The notes beneath the pieces are model-generated. The model was not told the origin of the DNA, did not search any database, and saw only the letters and a list, made by a program, of their open reading frames with translations. DNA of 64,000 bases from Hungatella hathewayi (GTDB lineage Bacteria; Bacillota; Clostridia; Lachnospirales; Lachnospiraceae). Position 1 is the first letter of the stretch; each line of letters starts with the position of its first letter. Shown one piece after another: positions 1 to 9,158 of the stretch. The stretch is taken from the NCBI GenBank assembly GCA_025149285.1, contig CP102274.1, positions 2,371,501 through 2,435,500 of the forward strand, in the 5' to 3' direction. Position numbers and translations under genes: made by a program.

Positions 1-1218
1 CATGGTATTCTGGACTGGATCTTACGAGGGAATATAAAAAATGAAGGTGAAATACCCATTGAATATCTTAATGATTTTAAGGGGTATACGGATTATTTAA
101 GTGAAGCCGGATATATATGCGGATTGAGCGGCAAATGGCATCTCGGAGACAGTCAAAAACAACAAAAAGGTTTCTCGCATTGGTATGTGCATCAGTCGGG
201 AGGCGGGAGCTATTATGATGCCCCTATGATTCGGGAGGGCAAAAGGGTCTGTGAACAGGGATATATTACAGAACTAATTACCCGGGATGCTGTCAGGTTC
301 CTGAACGAACATGCGGGAAAAAATGCCCCCTTTTATTTGGGAGTTAACTTTACTGCTCCTCATACGCCCTGGATTCACAATCATCCGCAGAAATATCTGG
401 ATTTGTACCGGGACTGTGCTTTTGACAGCTGTCCGGTAGAACAACGCCATCCATGGCAGATCGATTTCGCTGAGTTCAATTACGATAGGACGGAAATGCT
501 GAAAGGGTATTTTGCAGCTACCTCTGCTCTGGATGTTGGAGTGGGCGAGATTAGAGAAGAATTGAAACGGCTGAAACTGGATCAGGATACCTTAATTCTG
601 TTTTCCAGCGATAATGGTTTTAACTGTGGACACCATGGTATATGGGGAAAAGGAAATGGAACGGCTCCATTCAATATGTATGATACTTCGGTAAAGGTAC
701 CATTCCTGGCTTGTATGCCGGGGAAAATCCAGCCGGGAACGCGTCTGCGGGGCCTGTACAGTGCTTATGATTTCTTTCCGACGATAATGGAGATCGCTGG
801 GGTGCAATACAAAGAAAAGGGACTTCCGGGAAAAAGCTTTGCGAAAGCTGTTTTTTCGGGAGAGGAACGGGATATCAATGACTGTGTGGTGGTTTACAGT
901 GAATACGGAGCCGTTCGGATGATTCGCCAAAAGGAGTGGAAATATATACGCAGATACCCTGAAGGGCCGGATGAACTCTACAATCTTAAAACAGATCCGG
1001 ATGAAATGCGCAACATGATTGACAAGGCGGCTCCTGAATTGATAGAATTATTAAATAAACGTCTGGATAGCTGGTTTTCGGAGCATACAAGGCCCGAAAC
1101 CGATGGACGGCAGGCGAATGTGACCGGAGCCGGACAGAACAGGAAATATACGAATCATGGGTTCGAACCTGGCTCTTTTGAAAAGGGATATGAAACACTG
1201 CCGATCCGACAGGCATAG
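1..1218 (+). CDS. Sulfatase, 5' end cut by window edge
   Basis: The reading frame is open from base 1, so the gene begins upstream of the window. The visible 405 codons hold the sulfatase signatures SGKWHLG (codons 43-49) and SDNGFNCGHHGIWGKGNG (around 602-660 nt), the latter supplying the metal- and sulfate-binding Asp/Asn, His and Lys of alkaline-phosphatase-fold sulfatases. The C-terminal part has the usual LYNLKTDPDE block. The catalytic CxPSR motif, whose Cys becomes formylglycine, would lie off the left edge. No signal peptide can be judged. The product probably removes sulfate esters from a glycan used by the neighbouring pectin/arabinan locus. Substrate cannot be read from sequence. 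Confidence 0.93.
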   Translation, partial: HGILDWILRGNIKNEGEIPIEYLNDFKGYTDYLSEAGYICGLSGKWHLGDSQKQQKGFSHWYVHQSGGGSYYDAPMIREGKRVCEQGYITELITRDAVRFLNEHAGKNAPFYLGVNFTAPHTPWIHNHPQKYLDLYRDCAFDSCPVEQRHPWQIDFAEFNYDRTEMLKGYFAATSALDVGVGEIREELKRLKLDQDTLILFSSDNGFNCGHHGIWGKGNGTAPFNMYDTSVKVPFLACMPGKIQPGTRLRGLYSAYDFFPTIMEIAGVQYKEKGLPGKSFAKAVFSGEERDINDCVVVYSEYGAVRMIRQKEWKYIRRYPEGPDELYNLKTDPDEMRNMIDKAAPELIELLNKRLDSWFSEHTRPETDGRQANVTGAGQNRKYTNHGFEPGSFEKGYETLPIRQA

Positions 1219-1256
1219 AGCGCGGAAGTATTTATGTGGCGCCGGAAAGAGGGACT

Positions 1257-2426
1257 ATGACTAAACTTAGTGCAAAGGAAGAGAAAATTTTATGGTACAT
1301 TTATGCAATGAAACATGTATCAAGAAAGAGTCTGTTGGAGTTGAGTCATTATAAGGCGCCTACCCTTTACAGGGTGATTGAGGACCTGGTACAGAACGGG
1401 TACGCTGAAGTCTCCAGATGCGAAGATTATGGGAGCAAAGGAAGACCGAATGATCTGCTTTCCATGAACAGCAGGCATGCCTATGTATTTTCCATCTGTA
1501 TATTGCGGGAAACGTTTTGCTGTGCAGTAGTCGACTTCAGCAATGAGATTCTTGCAATGGAAGAGCACGGAATGGTTCCGGGTATGACACCGGAGCAACT
1601 GGCGGATATTGCCTTTCGGGATTTCAGAGAAGCTTGTGAACATCTGGGACTTGCAGAAGACTCGTTTTTAGAGATTGGTCTTTCTGCCGTTGGTCCTCTC
1701 GACTATGCGAACGGGCTGATGTTGAGGCCATTATATTTTTTAGCCGGAGACTGGAAAAATATTCCAATTTCAAAAATACTTCAGACCAGATTTAACCGGA
1801 ATGTCTACTTGGACTGCAACGCCAGGGCGGCACTCATGGGGAATTATCTGCCCGATTACTTCGAAAAGCATCAGAATGTGGTCTATGTAACCATCGGGAA
1901 TGGAATTGGCTCCGGACTGATTATTAACCGGAAGCTGATGCTGAATCACAATATTATACTGGATGGCTTCGCTCACATGACGATTGATATGGATGGCCGT
2001 AAATGTACCTGTGGTGAATATGGCTGCGTGGAAGCTTATGTGTCGGTTCCTGCAATTTTAGCACAGTGCGTGGAAGAGATGAGGCTGGGCATTGACAGCA
2101 GCATGAAAAGCTGTATGGATCATTTATCACTTCAGGATTTACAGAGCGCCGTGAGGACAAAGGATGCTCTGGCTGTTATTCAGATTAATAAGGCGGCCAA
2201 TATTTTCGCGAAATGCATATTAAACTATCTGCGGATGGTAGAACTGGAAGCAGTAGTGCTGGGTGGGGGATTAATTGAGGCAATTCCGGAGTTTTACGAC
2301 AGAGTAGAGCAGTATGCCAAAGAGAGGAATTCTTCTGTTACGTTTTACCGTTCTACGGAAAAAGAAAAGAATATTTTAAGAGGTATTGCATCTGAAATCG
2401 TAATGAGGTATATTTTCGGAGAATAA
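1257..2426 (+). CDS. ROK family transcriptional regulator / sugar-kinase-like protein
   Basis: The first 70 or so residues form a winged helix (LSAKEEKILWYIYAMKHVSR onward) and the rest is a ROK fold. The ROK zinc-binding signature CTCGEYGCVE sits near residues 250-259, and the sugar-binding region GNGIGSGLIINRK is present. This two-part layout is that of NagC/XylR-type repressors, which respond to a sugar, rather than of a plain glucokinase. I chose ATG 1257, which follows AGAGGG closely. A GTG at 1236 with GGAAG upstream is an alternative. It sits between the sulfatase and the GH28 gene and probably controls part of this locus. Confidence 0.88.
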   Translation: MTKLSAKEEKILWYIYAMKHVSRKSLLELSHYKAPTLYRVIEDLVQNGYAEVSRCEDYGSKGRPNDLLSMNSRHAYVFSICILRETFCCAVVDFSNEILAMEEHGMVPGMTPEQLADIAFRDFREACEHLGLAEDSFLEIGLSAVGPLDYANGLMLRPLYFLAGDWKNIPISKILQTRFNRNVYLDCNARAALMGNYLPDYFEKHQNVVYVTIGNGIGSGLIINRKLMLNHNIILDGFAHMTIDMDGRKCTCGEYGCVEAYVSVPAILAQCVEEMRLGIDSSMKSCMDHLSLQDLQSAVRTKDALAVIQINKAANIFAKCILNYLRMVELEAVVLGGGLIEAIPEFYDRVEQYAKERNSSVTFYRSTEKEKNILRGIASEIVMRYIFGE

Positions 2427-2457
2427 ATAAGCTGCTTGACAGAAAGGGAGAACTCTC

Positions 2458-3774
2458 ATGAGAAAAGTATGGAAAACATCAGAATATCATATTGACAATA
2501 CCGGGGAACGTCTGGTTACGGAAGCACTTCAGGCACTTATTGATGAGACGTCGCAGGCAGGAGGAATTCTGGTTCTGGAAAAAGGGACCTATCTGACGGC
2601 ACCGTTGTTTTTGAAGAACGGAATGGAGTTCCATTTTGAGGAAGGGGCGGTTTTAAAGGGGACTACCGATGAGACAAAGATACCGGTGATTCCGACCAGG
2701 GCAGCAGGGATCGGGATGGACTGGTATCCCGGTGTTTTAAACTGCAACGGGCAGAAAGATGTGATCATAAGCGGAAACGGCACCATAGACGGCCAGGGTG
2801 AATACTGGTGGCGGAAATACTGGGGAGATGACGGAAAGAGCGGAATGCGCGGCGAATACGATAAAAAGGGGCTTCGCTGGGCCTGCGATTACGACTGTAT
2901 GCGTGTGAGAAATGTGGTGATTATGGAGTCATCCCGGATCACACTGAAAGATATTACATCAATGAGATCCGGTTTCTGGAATATCCATATCTGTTACAGT
3001 GACCATATCCATGTGGATGGCATAAAGATTGCATCGTGTGGGGGAGAAAGTCCCAGCACCGATGGGATCGACATCGATTCCTGCCACGACGTTCTGGTGG
3101 AAAACTGTGTCACTGACTGCAATGACGACAGCATCTGCATCAAATCGGGAAGAGATGCAGACGGTATCCGTGTAAACCGCCCCTGCCATGATATCACGGT
3201 GCAGAACTGTGAGATCCGGGCAGGCTTTGGAGTTACCATTGGCAGCGAAGTATCGGGCGGCGTCTATCAGATTACACTGAAAAATCTGCGCTACCACGGA
3301 ACCGACTGCGGCTTCCGGATTAAATCCTCCGTTGCAAGACACGGCTATATCAGGGATGTGAGGGTGGAAGGCCTTTCCATGGTCAATGTGAAGTATCCAT
3401 TTCATTTCTTCTTAAACTGGAATCCGGCATACAGCTATTGTGAACTTCCCGGTGATTATGAGGGAGAGATACCGGAACACTGGAAAAAGCTTCTGGAAGC
3501 GATACCGGATTCAGTACCGAAGACAAAGGTCAGCAATATAACGATCGAGAATGTAACGGCGCGGAATGAAGCGGATTATAACGGGATCAGCCGCGCATTC
3601 CATATAGAAGGCTTTGAGGACCAGCCTGTTGAGCACGTTATATTTAAAAATGTATCACTGGCGTGCCGGGAGTTTGGGGTAATCAACCATACGAAGGAGA
3701 TTGGCTTTCAAAATGTCACGGTGTCCGTATCCGGGGCTCATGATGAGAAGAATGACAGTTACGATAACCGATAG
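2458..3774 (+). CDS. Glycoside hydrolase family 28 (polygalacturonase-like)
   Basis: A 438-residue right-handed beta-helix protein without signal peptide, so probably cytoplasmic and acting on imported oligosaccharides. GH28 catalytic blocks are visible: STDGIDIDSC (Asp around 202), NDDSICIKSG (Asp pair 223-224) and the RIK block in GFRIKSS (around 287). The third GH28 block, normally GHG, reads GFG (around 257) in GFGVTIGSE, so the usual His is replaced by Phe. That change is seen in some bacterial exo-acting relatives and makes exact specificity uncertain. AAAGGGAG precedes the ATG. The role is hydrolysis of galacturonide or rhamnogalacturonide linkages of pectin, fitting the adjacent arabinofuranosidases. 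Confidence 0.88.
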   Translation: MRKVWKTSEYHIDNTGERLVTEALQALIDETSQAGGILVLEKGTYLTAPLFLKNGMEFHFEEGAVLKGTTDETKIPVIPTRAAGIGMDWYPGVLNCNGQKDVIISGNGTIDGQGEYWWRKYWGDDGKSGMRGEYDKKGLRWACDYDCMRVRNVVIMESSRITLKDITSMRSGFWNIHICYSDHIHVDGIKIASCGGESPSTDGIDIDSCHDVLVENCVTDCNDDSICIKSGRDADGIRVNRPCHDITVQNCEIRAGFGVTIGSEVSGGVYQITLKNLRYHGTDCGFRIKSSVARHGYIRDVRVEGLSMVNVKYPFHFFLNWNPAYSYCELPGDYEGEIPEHWKKLLEAIPDSVPKTKVSNITIENVTARNEADYNGISRAFHIEGFEDQPVEHVIFKNVSLACREFGVINHTKEIGFQNVTVSVSGAHDEKNDSYDNR

Positions 3775-3916
3775 CTTGATACAGCTTCTGCACTCAGAGA
3801 AACCGTGTGTGAAAGCTGCAGTCAATTAAATCTTTTTTAGATAGTATCAGCTTCTTAATCAGAGATTATATGGTGCCTGGCTTGAGGCATTAAAAAATGA
3901 ATGAAAATTGTATGCG

Positions 3917-3955
3917 ATACCGGCACAGGTGTGATAACCTGTGCCGGTATTTTAG
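3917..3955 (+). terminator. Rho-independent terminator after GH28 gene
   Basis: A 14-bp perfect stem ATACCGGCACAGGT / ACCTGTGCCGGTAT with a 6-base loop is followed by TTTAG. It separates the ROK/GH28 genes from the transporter operon. The T tract is short, so efficiency is uncertain. Confidence 0.7.
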
Positions 3956-4035
3956 CAGAGCCAGGTATTACTGTAAAAAACTCTGTTTCTTCATAGCTTT
4001 ATACATACTAAATTATAAAAAAGTGAAGAATGGTA

Positions 4036-4064
4036 TTGACAATGAATTGTGCAAGGAATATAAT
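4036..4064 (+). promoter_or_regulatory. Sigma-A type promoter of the sugar transporter operon
   Basis: TTGACA (4036-4041) and TATAAT (4059-4064) are both perfect consensus hexamers separated by 17 bases. Transcription would start near 4071 and read the ABC transporter, GH51 and probably the LacI and GH43 genes, leaving an untranslated leader of about 320 bases. Confidence 0.85.
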
Positions 4065-4076
4065 ATGCAGCATAGA

Positions 4077-4088
4077 GTACACGTGTAC
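4077..4088. promoter_or_regulatory. Palindromic operator, probable LacI-family site
   Basis: GTACACGTGTAC is a perfect 12-bp palindrome with a central CG step, typical of LacI/GalR operators. It lies just downstream of the predicted start site of the 4036-4064 promoter, an ideal roadblock position. The LacI-family regulator encoded at 9159 in the same operon is the obvious candidate ligand-responsive repressor. Binding is inferred. Confidence 0.65.
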
Positions 4089-4388
4089 GCAAATAAAAAA
4101 TGCATAGTAAAAAACGAAAAATATATATCAAAGGAATAAATTTAATGAAATATAACCAAATAATGGAATGCGTTTTTGGGGAATATAACAAATGCCAGTG
4201 ATAGAGAGAAAGGAGAAGGCAAAAAAATACCCTGAGAGTTTATCGGTCTGCCGCGAAACATACGGATAAACAGTCAGGATACCTTATTCAGTACCATTCT
4301 AAATGATTTAAAGGAAAAAGTAAAGGTTTCTTTTCATTAAAATTTATATATTACAGTTGTTAAACAACCATATTTCAGGAGGTTCTAT
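4089..4388 (+). other. Untranslated leader of the transporter operon with a hairpin
   Basis: This 300-base AT-rich stretch holds no convincing gene. At 4231-4278 CCTGA...TCAGG encloses a second stem GTTTATC...GATAAAC, giving a two-tier hairpin. There is no T tract after it, so it is not a simple terminator. It may stabilise the mRNA or be a ligand-sensing leader. I do not recognise a known riboswitch. The start codon at 4389 has AGGAGG a few bases upstream. Confidence 0.4.
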
Positions 4389-5738
4389 ATGAAAAGAAGA
4401 TTTGTTGCTGCGATGCTGGCCGGAGTCATGGCATGTTCACTGGCTGGATGTAATACGAAGTCACCGATGGCAGGAAAAGAAGAGGCGGCAACGGCTGCGG
4501 ATTCCCAATCAGACTCGAATACCCAGGCTGCTCAGGGGGAAAATGAGGCAGAAAAGCAGGAGAAAGCTGCTGGCCCGATTACGATTCAGTTCTGGAATGC
4601 ATTTACAGGAACGGATGGTGATGTACTGAGAGAGATTGTAGATCGTTATAATAAAGAGAATGGTAAGGATATTACGATTGAGATGGATATTATGCCAGCC
4701 AGCAGTTTAGAGGAAAAGCTTCCGGCTGCAATCGCTTCCAAGACCGCCCCGGCTCTTATAATCAGGGGTAATTTTGATACGGCAACTTATACGGACAATG
4801 GAATACTGACTCCGCTTGACGATTTTTTTGAGAAAACCGGTGTGGACTCTTCAAATTTTAGTGAGGCATCCTTGCAGGCGCTTAAATATAATGGGACTCA
4901 GATGATGATACCGATGCAGGTTCACTCCACGTTCCTTTACTGGAATAAAGACTTGTTTGAAGCGGCAGGACTTGATCCTGAGACACCTCCAGCTACCTGG
5001 GAAGAGGCCGGCGAATATGCACTTAAAATTTCCGACCCCTCGAGGAAACTTTATGGAATCGGATTTCCCATCAGTGGTGCCCCCTGCTACTTTGACGCAA
5101 TGTTTAAAGCCAATGGTGGTGATGTCTTTTCTTCAGATGGCAAAAGTTCTGTTCTGGACAGCCCTGAAAACTTAAAAACTCTTCAATATATCCAGAGTCT
5201 CGTTGAACAGGGAGCTGCTCCAGTTGGTTCCACAGGAGCCGATACGGATAATTTAATGCTTGCAGGACAGATGGGGATCTACTGCGGCGGACCCTGGCTT
5301 ATCAGCGGCCTGAAGGAAGCAGAGATTAACTTTGGTGTTACAGGAATGCCTGCAGGAGACAAAGAGGCAGCCGGAGTCATCGAGGTACAGGGCCTCGGCG
5401 TTACCTCTACGGCCAGCGAAGAAGAAAAGGCAGCGGCATATGACTTTATTGCCTACTGGAATTCGGATGCTACCTGTAAAGAATGGTCCCTGCGCAATGG
5501 GTATCCTCCATATTTAAAGTCTCTTGCCGAAGATGCTGATATAAAAGCGGATGCAACAGTGAATGCGCTGTCATCTATTGCTGATTTCGGATTTTCGTTC
5601 GCACCGGGAATCAAGCCTGTAAAGCAGATAAACAATGATATTTTATTTCCAATGATTGAGAATGTGGTAGCTGGTAACGATCCGCAGGAAGAACTGACTA
5701 AGGCATCAGAGAGCATTGATAAGCTGCTTTCTGAGTAA
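4389..5738 (+). CDS. ABC sugar transporter, substrate-binding lipoprotein
   Basis: A 449-residue family 1 extracellular solute-binding protein. The N-terminus is a lipoprotein signal with lipobox LAGC (Cys about 21), followed by an acidic, Gln/Ala-rich linker to about residue 60. The mature domain starts at ITIQFWNAFTGTDGDVL, the usual opening of sugar-binding proteins. It should capture an oligosaccharide outside the membrane and pass it to the two permeases that follow. No ATPase gene is in the operon, so a shared MsmX/MsiK-type ATPase elsewhere is expected. AGGAGG precedes the start. Confidence 0.93.
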   Translation: MKRRFVAAMLAGVMACSLAGCNTKSPMAGKEEAATAADSQSDSNTQAAQGENEAEKQEKAAGPITIQFWNAFTGTDGDVLREIVDRYNKENGKDITIEMDIMPASSLEEKLPAAIASKTAPALIIRGNFDTATYTDNGILTPLDDFFEKTGVDSSNFSEASLQALKYNGTQMMIPMQVHSTFLYWNKDLFEAAGLDPETPPATWEEAGEYALKISDPSRKLYGIGFPISGAPCYFDAMFKANGGDVFSSDGKSSVLDSPENLKTLQYIQSLVEQGAAPVGSTGADTDNLMLAGQMGIYCGGPWLISGLKEAEINFGVTGMPAGDKEAAGVIEVQGLGVTSTASEEEKAAAYDFIAYWNSDATCKEWSLRNGYPPYLKSLAEDADIKADATVNALSSIADFGFSFAPGIKPVKQINNDILFPMIENVVAGNDPQEELTKASESIDKLLSE

Positions 5739-5763
5739 ACAGCAGTACATAGAGGTGATTTCA

Positions 5764-6720
5764 TTGAAAAATATAAAAACCGGAAAATCCCCCGCTAATC
5801 CATCTGTCGATAAGCAGGGAGAGTCCCCAGCACGTCTGTTCAGCAGAAAGTACTGGAATAAGCCGGAGCGGGTAGCATATTTATTTATGCTGCCCTCCAT
5901 CCTGGTGCTGTTCGTGTTTGCGATCATTCCGCTCATAGCCTGTCTCGTAATCAGTCTGTTTGATATGAATATTTTTTTTACGGACACCAGTTTTGCAGGG
6001 GTACATAATTTTACCATGGCGTGTCAGGATACGAGATTCTGGAATGCTCTGTTAAACACGGTTGTTTTCGTCCTGTTTGAAGTACCCCTTCAGATATTAA
6101 TTGGACTGCTGACGGCGAATGCACTGGTGAGGACCAGCCTGTTTAATAAAGCAGCAAGATCCATTTTCTTTCTCCCGGTTGTCTGTTCTATGGCGGCTGT
6201 AGGTATCATCTGGTCTATTCTGCTAGATACCAATATCGGATTTATACCGTATGTACTGGAGCAGATTGGAATTCATAATGTTACATTTTTCCGAAATGCG
6301 AAGACAGCCATGCCGACTGTAATTGCCATGACGGTTTGGAAGAATTTCGGCTATACCATGTCCATTCTGGTTGTGGGAATACAGGGAATTTCCCAGAGCT
6401 ATTATGAGGCGTCGGAGATTGACGGAGCTGGAAAGACGGCACAGTTTTTTAAGATTACACTGCCGCTTTTAAAACCTACATTGGGATTCTGTCTCATTAC
6501 CAATACCATCGGTTCTCTTCAGGTATTTGACCAGGTGTACGTTACGACACAGGGCGGCCCGCAGTTTAAGACAGAGACGCTGGTGCAGTACATCTACAAA
6601 ACTGGTTTCAACCAGCCATATAATCTGGGATATGCCTGTGCTCTTTCTGTACTTCTGCTTGTAGTGATACTGGCCATTTCTCTGCCAATGTATAAGAACA
6701 TGTTTATTAATCAAAATTAG
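5764..6720 (+). CDS. ABC sugar transporter permease (MalF type)
   Basis: The 318-residue protein has six predicted membrane spans and the binding-protein-dependent transport EAA loop YEASEIDGAGKTAQFFKITL (around residue 215-240), which contacts the ATPase. I place the start at TTG 5764 because AGAGGTGA lies 6-8 bases upstream. Upstream in-frame codons have no such site. It forms the membrane channel with the following permease. Confidence 0.92.
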   Translation: MKNIKTGKSPANPSVDKQGESPARLFSRKYWNKPERVAYLFMLPSILVLFVFAIIPLIACLVISLFDMNIFFTDTSFAGVHNFTMACQDTRFWNALLNTVVFVLFEVPLQILIGLLTANALVRTSLFNKAARSIFFLPVVCSMAAVGIIWSILLDTNIGFIPYVLEQIGIHNVTFFRNAKTAMPTVIAMTVWKNFGYTMSILVVGIQGISQSYYEASEIDGAGKTAQFFKITLPLLKPTLGFCLITNTIGSLQVFDQVYVTTQGGPQFKTETLVQYIYKTGFNQPYNLGYACALSVLLLVVILAISLPMYKNMFINQN

Positions 6721-6730
6721 GAGGCCGGGA

Positions 6731-7573
6731 ATGAATGAGAAGAAGAAAAGACGCGTGACACTTTTGGGTGTTGTTAAGATCTTATTTACGGTATCACTGA
6801 TTGTGATTGTCCTTTTTCCTCTTGTATGGATGGCAGTCGGATCCTTTAAGATGGAAAAAGAGATTTTGGGATATCCACCAACTGTTTTTGGAACGAAGTA
6901 TACTCTGAAGTCATTTCAGAGAATTTTTAAGACTATTCCAATGGCTGCATATATTAAGAATACCGTGATATTTGCAGGTGGTTCCACGTTTTTGGCGGTT
7001 CTGTTTGACTCATTGACGGGCTATGCGTTTGCACGGCTGAATTTTAAAGGGAAAGATATTCTTTTTATGCTGGTGCTGCTGACTATGATGGTACCGTTTC
7101 AGGTTATGATGATTCCGCTGTTTCTGGAATCAAATCTGCTGGGACTCCTGGATACCTACGGTGGACTGATTCTTCCGAAGGCCACCTCGGCGTTTGGCAT
7201 CTTTATGATGCGGTCTTATTTTGCAGCACTTCCAAAGGATCTGGAGGAAGCGGCAAGAGTAGATGGTATGAGTGAATTTGGCATATTTGCTAAGATTATG
7301 TTTCCGTTAGTGATACCGGGTGTGCTGACTTTGGCCATTTTTCATCTGATGCAGAACTGGAATGATTTGCTGTATCCATTAATGATGACCAGCAGTACGA
7401 GGATGAGGACACTTTCCGCAGGACTTGCCCTTTTTGTGGGCGAACATGCGACAACCTATTATGGGCCGCAGTTGGCCGGTGCGTTATTATCGGTGCTGCC
7501 GCTGCTTGTTATTTATATCTTTTTTCAGAAATATTTTATCGCAAGTGTTGCGACCAGCGGAATGAAGGACTAG
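6731..7573 (+). CDS. ABC sugar transporter permease (MalG type)
   Basis: A 280-residue membrane protein with the EAA loop EEAARVDGMSEFGIFAKIMF (around 173-192) and the typical MalG-like ending KYFIASVATSGMKD. AGGAGGCCGGG lies just before ATG 6731, ten bases after the previous stop. It is the second half of the importer channel. Confidence 0.92.
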   Translation: MNEKKKRRVTLLGVVKILFTVSLIVIVLFPLVWMAVGSFKMEKEILGYPPTVFGTKYTLKSFQRIFKTIPMAAYIKNTVIFAGGSTFLAVLFDSLTGYAFARLNFKGKDILFMLVLLTMMVPFQVMMIPLFLESNLLGLLDTYGGLILPKATSAFGIFMMRSYFAALPKDLEEAARVDGMSEFGIFAKIMFPLVIPGVLTLAIFHLMQNWNDLLYPLMMTSSTRMRTLSAGLALFVGEHATTYYGPQLAGALLSVLPLLVIYIFFQKYFIASVATSGMKD

Positions 7574-7587
7574 AGGAGAGAAGAATT

Positions 7588-9090
7588 ATGCAAAAAGCCA
7601 GAATTACGATCAATAGAGAGTTTAAAAAGGGTTCTGTAGATGATCGGATCTATGGAAGCTTTGTAGAACATATGGGACGGGTGGTATATTCCGGAATCTA
7701 TGAGCCTGATCACCCTCTGGCTGATGAAGATGGATTCCGTAAAGATGTTCTGGAGGCGGTACGAAATGCCGGCATAACTACCATCCGGTATCCGGGCGGC
7801 AATTTCGTCTCCTGTTATAACTGGGAAGATGGAATTGGTCCGAAGGAGGAGCGTCCGAGGAGGCCGGAACTGGCTTGGAAGGCTATCGAGACGAATGAGT
7901 TTGGAACCGATGAATTCATGAAATGGTGTGAGAAGGCAAGGGTCTCTCCCATGCTGGCCGTTAATCTGGGAACAGGCAGCATCCGGGAAGCTTTAAATTA
8001 TCTGGAGTACTGCAATTTTAAGGATGGCACTACATACAGCGATAAGCGGAGGCGTAACGGACGGGAAGAACCATATCGAGTCCGTACCTGGTGCCTCGGA
8101 AATGAGATGGATGGGGAGTGGCAGTTGGGCCATAAGGCGGCTTCTGAATACGGAAGACTGGTAAGAGAGACAGCCAAGGCTATGAAGATCCTGGATCCGG
8201 GAGTGGAACTGGTTTCCTGCGGAAGTTCCTTAAATATTATGACTACATTTCCGGAATGGGAGGCCCGGTCGTTAGATGAGACGTATGAGTATGTGGATTA
8301 CATTTCACTGCATCAGTATTTCGACGGTCATGAAAAGCCGGTAGAAAGTTTCCTGGCTCAGGCGGATGAGATGAGTGACTACATAAAGACTGTGACATCA
8401 GTCTGCGATTATATCAAGGCTAAAAAACGATCCTCCAGACAGCTTTATATCAGTTTTGATGAATGGGGCGTGTGGACCAGAGCGTCAAAGGAGACAGTGA
8501 GAGAGTGTGATGAGAGCCCCTGGCAGCAGGCGATGCCGATCAGCGAGATGGTATACAGTTTTCAGGATGCTTTGCTCTTCGGAGGAATGCTGCTGGCAAT
8601 TCTAAAACATGCAGACCGTGTAAAAATTGCATGCCAGTCCCTTCTGACAAATGTCAGCGCTATGATTATGACGGAAAAGGGAGGTGCGATGTGGCTGCAG
8701 CCCATTTACTATCCATTTGCGGACACTGCAGCCTACGGCCATGGCTATGTCATGGACTGCCGTGTAACCACTGCTGCGCTCTCTCATGAGAAGGGAGAGA
8801 TTCCGCTGCTGGATACAGCTGCGGTAGAGAATGGAGACGAAATTGCAGTATTTATGATTAACCGTTCTTCTTCGGAAGAGATGGAGGTATCTCTGGACTT
8901 ACAGGGCTATGAGACTGAAACAGTACTGGAACACCGGGTTCTTTCTTCAGACGATCCAGAGGCCGTGAATTCGCCGGATCACCAGCCTGTGAGACCGGAA
9001 TTGAAGGATGGCGCTGTCATAGATGGAGGAAAAGTTACAGTTGTGCTTGACAGGCTGTCATGGAATGTGTTACGAATAAAAGTTAAGTGA
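7588..9090 (+). CDS. abfA: Alpha-L-arabinofuranosidase, GH51
   Basis: A 500-residue cytoplasmic enzyme of family GH51, which removes arabinofuranose from arabinan, arabinoxylan or arabinogalactan oligosaccharides with retention. The acid/base Glu is in CLGNEMDG (Glu173) and the nucleophile in SFDEWGVW (Glu292). The N-terminal YGSFVEHMGRVVYSGIYEP and RYPGGNFVSCYNWEDG are standard GH51 sugar-contact blocks. The length matches the family. It follows the importer by 14 bases, so imported oligosaccharides are probably trimmed by it. GAGGAGAGAA supplies the ribosome site. Confidence 0.95.
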   Translation: MQKARITINREFKKGSVDDRIYGSFVEHMGRVVYSGIYEPDHPLADEDGFRKDVLEAVRNAGITTIRYPGGNFVSCYNWEDGIGPKEERPRRPELAWKAIETNEFGTDEFMKWCEKARVSPMLAVNLGTGSIREALNYLEYCNFKDGTTYSDKRRRNGREEPYRVRTWCLGNEMDGEWQLGHKAASEYGRLVRETAKAMKILDPGVELVSCGSSLNIMTTFPEWEARSLDETYEYVDYISLHQYFDGHEKPVESFLAQADEMSDYIKTVTSVCDYIKAKKRSSRQLYISFDEWGVWTRASKETVRECDESPWQQAMPISEMVYSFQDALLFGGMLLAILKHADRVKIACQSLLTNVSAMIMTEKGGAMWLQPIYYPFADTAAYGHGYVMDCRVTTAALSHEKGEIPLLDTAAVENGDEIAVFMINRSSSEEMEVSLDLQGYETETVLEHRVLSSDDPEAVNSPDHQPVRPELKDGAVIDGGKVTVVLDRLSWNVLRIKVK

Positions 9091-9158
9091 ATGTTGCCGG
9101 AGCGTGTGGTGCAGTTCCGGTATAAATGTAAAAAATGAAACCGGAGGCATGATGCAAA

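Noticed and set aside
3897-4139. 80-codon + strand frame between GH28 and the importer
   Set aside because: It runs through a terminator and the consensus promoter, with no ribosome site. The composition is that of AT-rich non-coding DNA.
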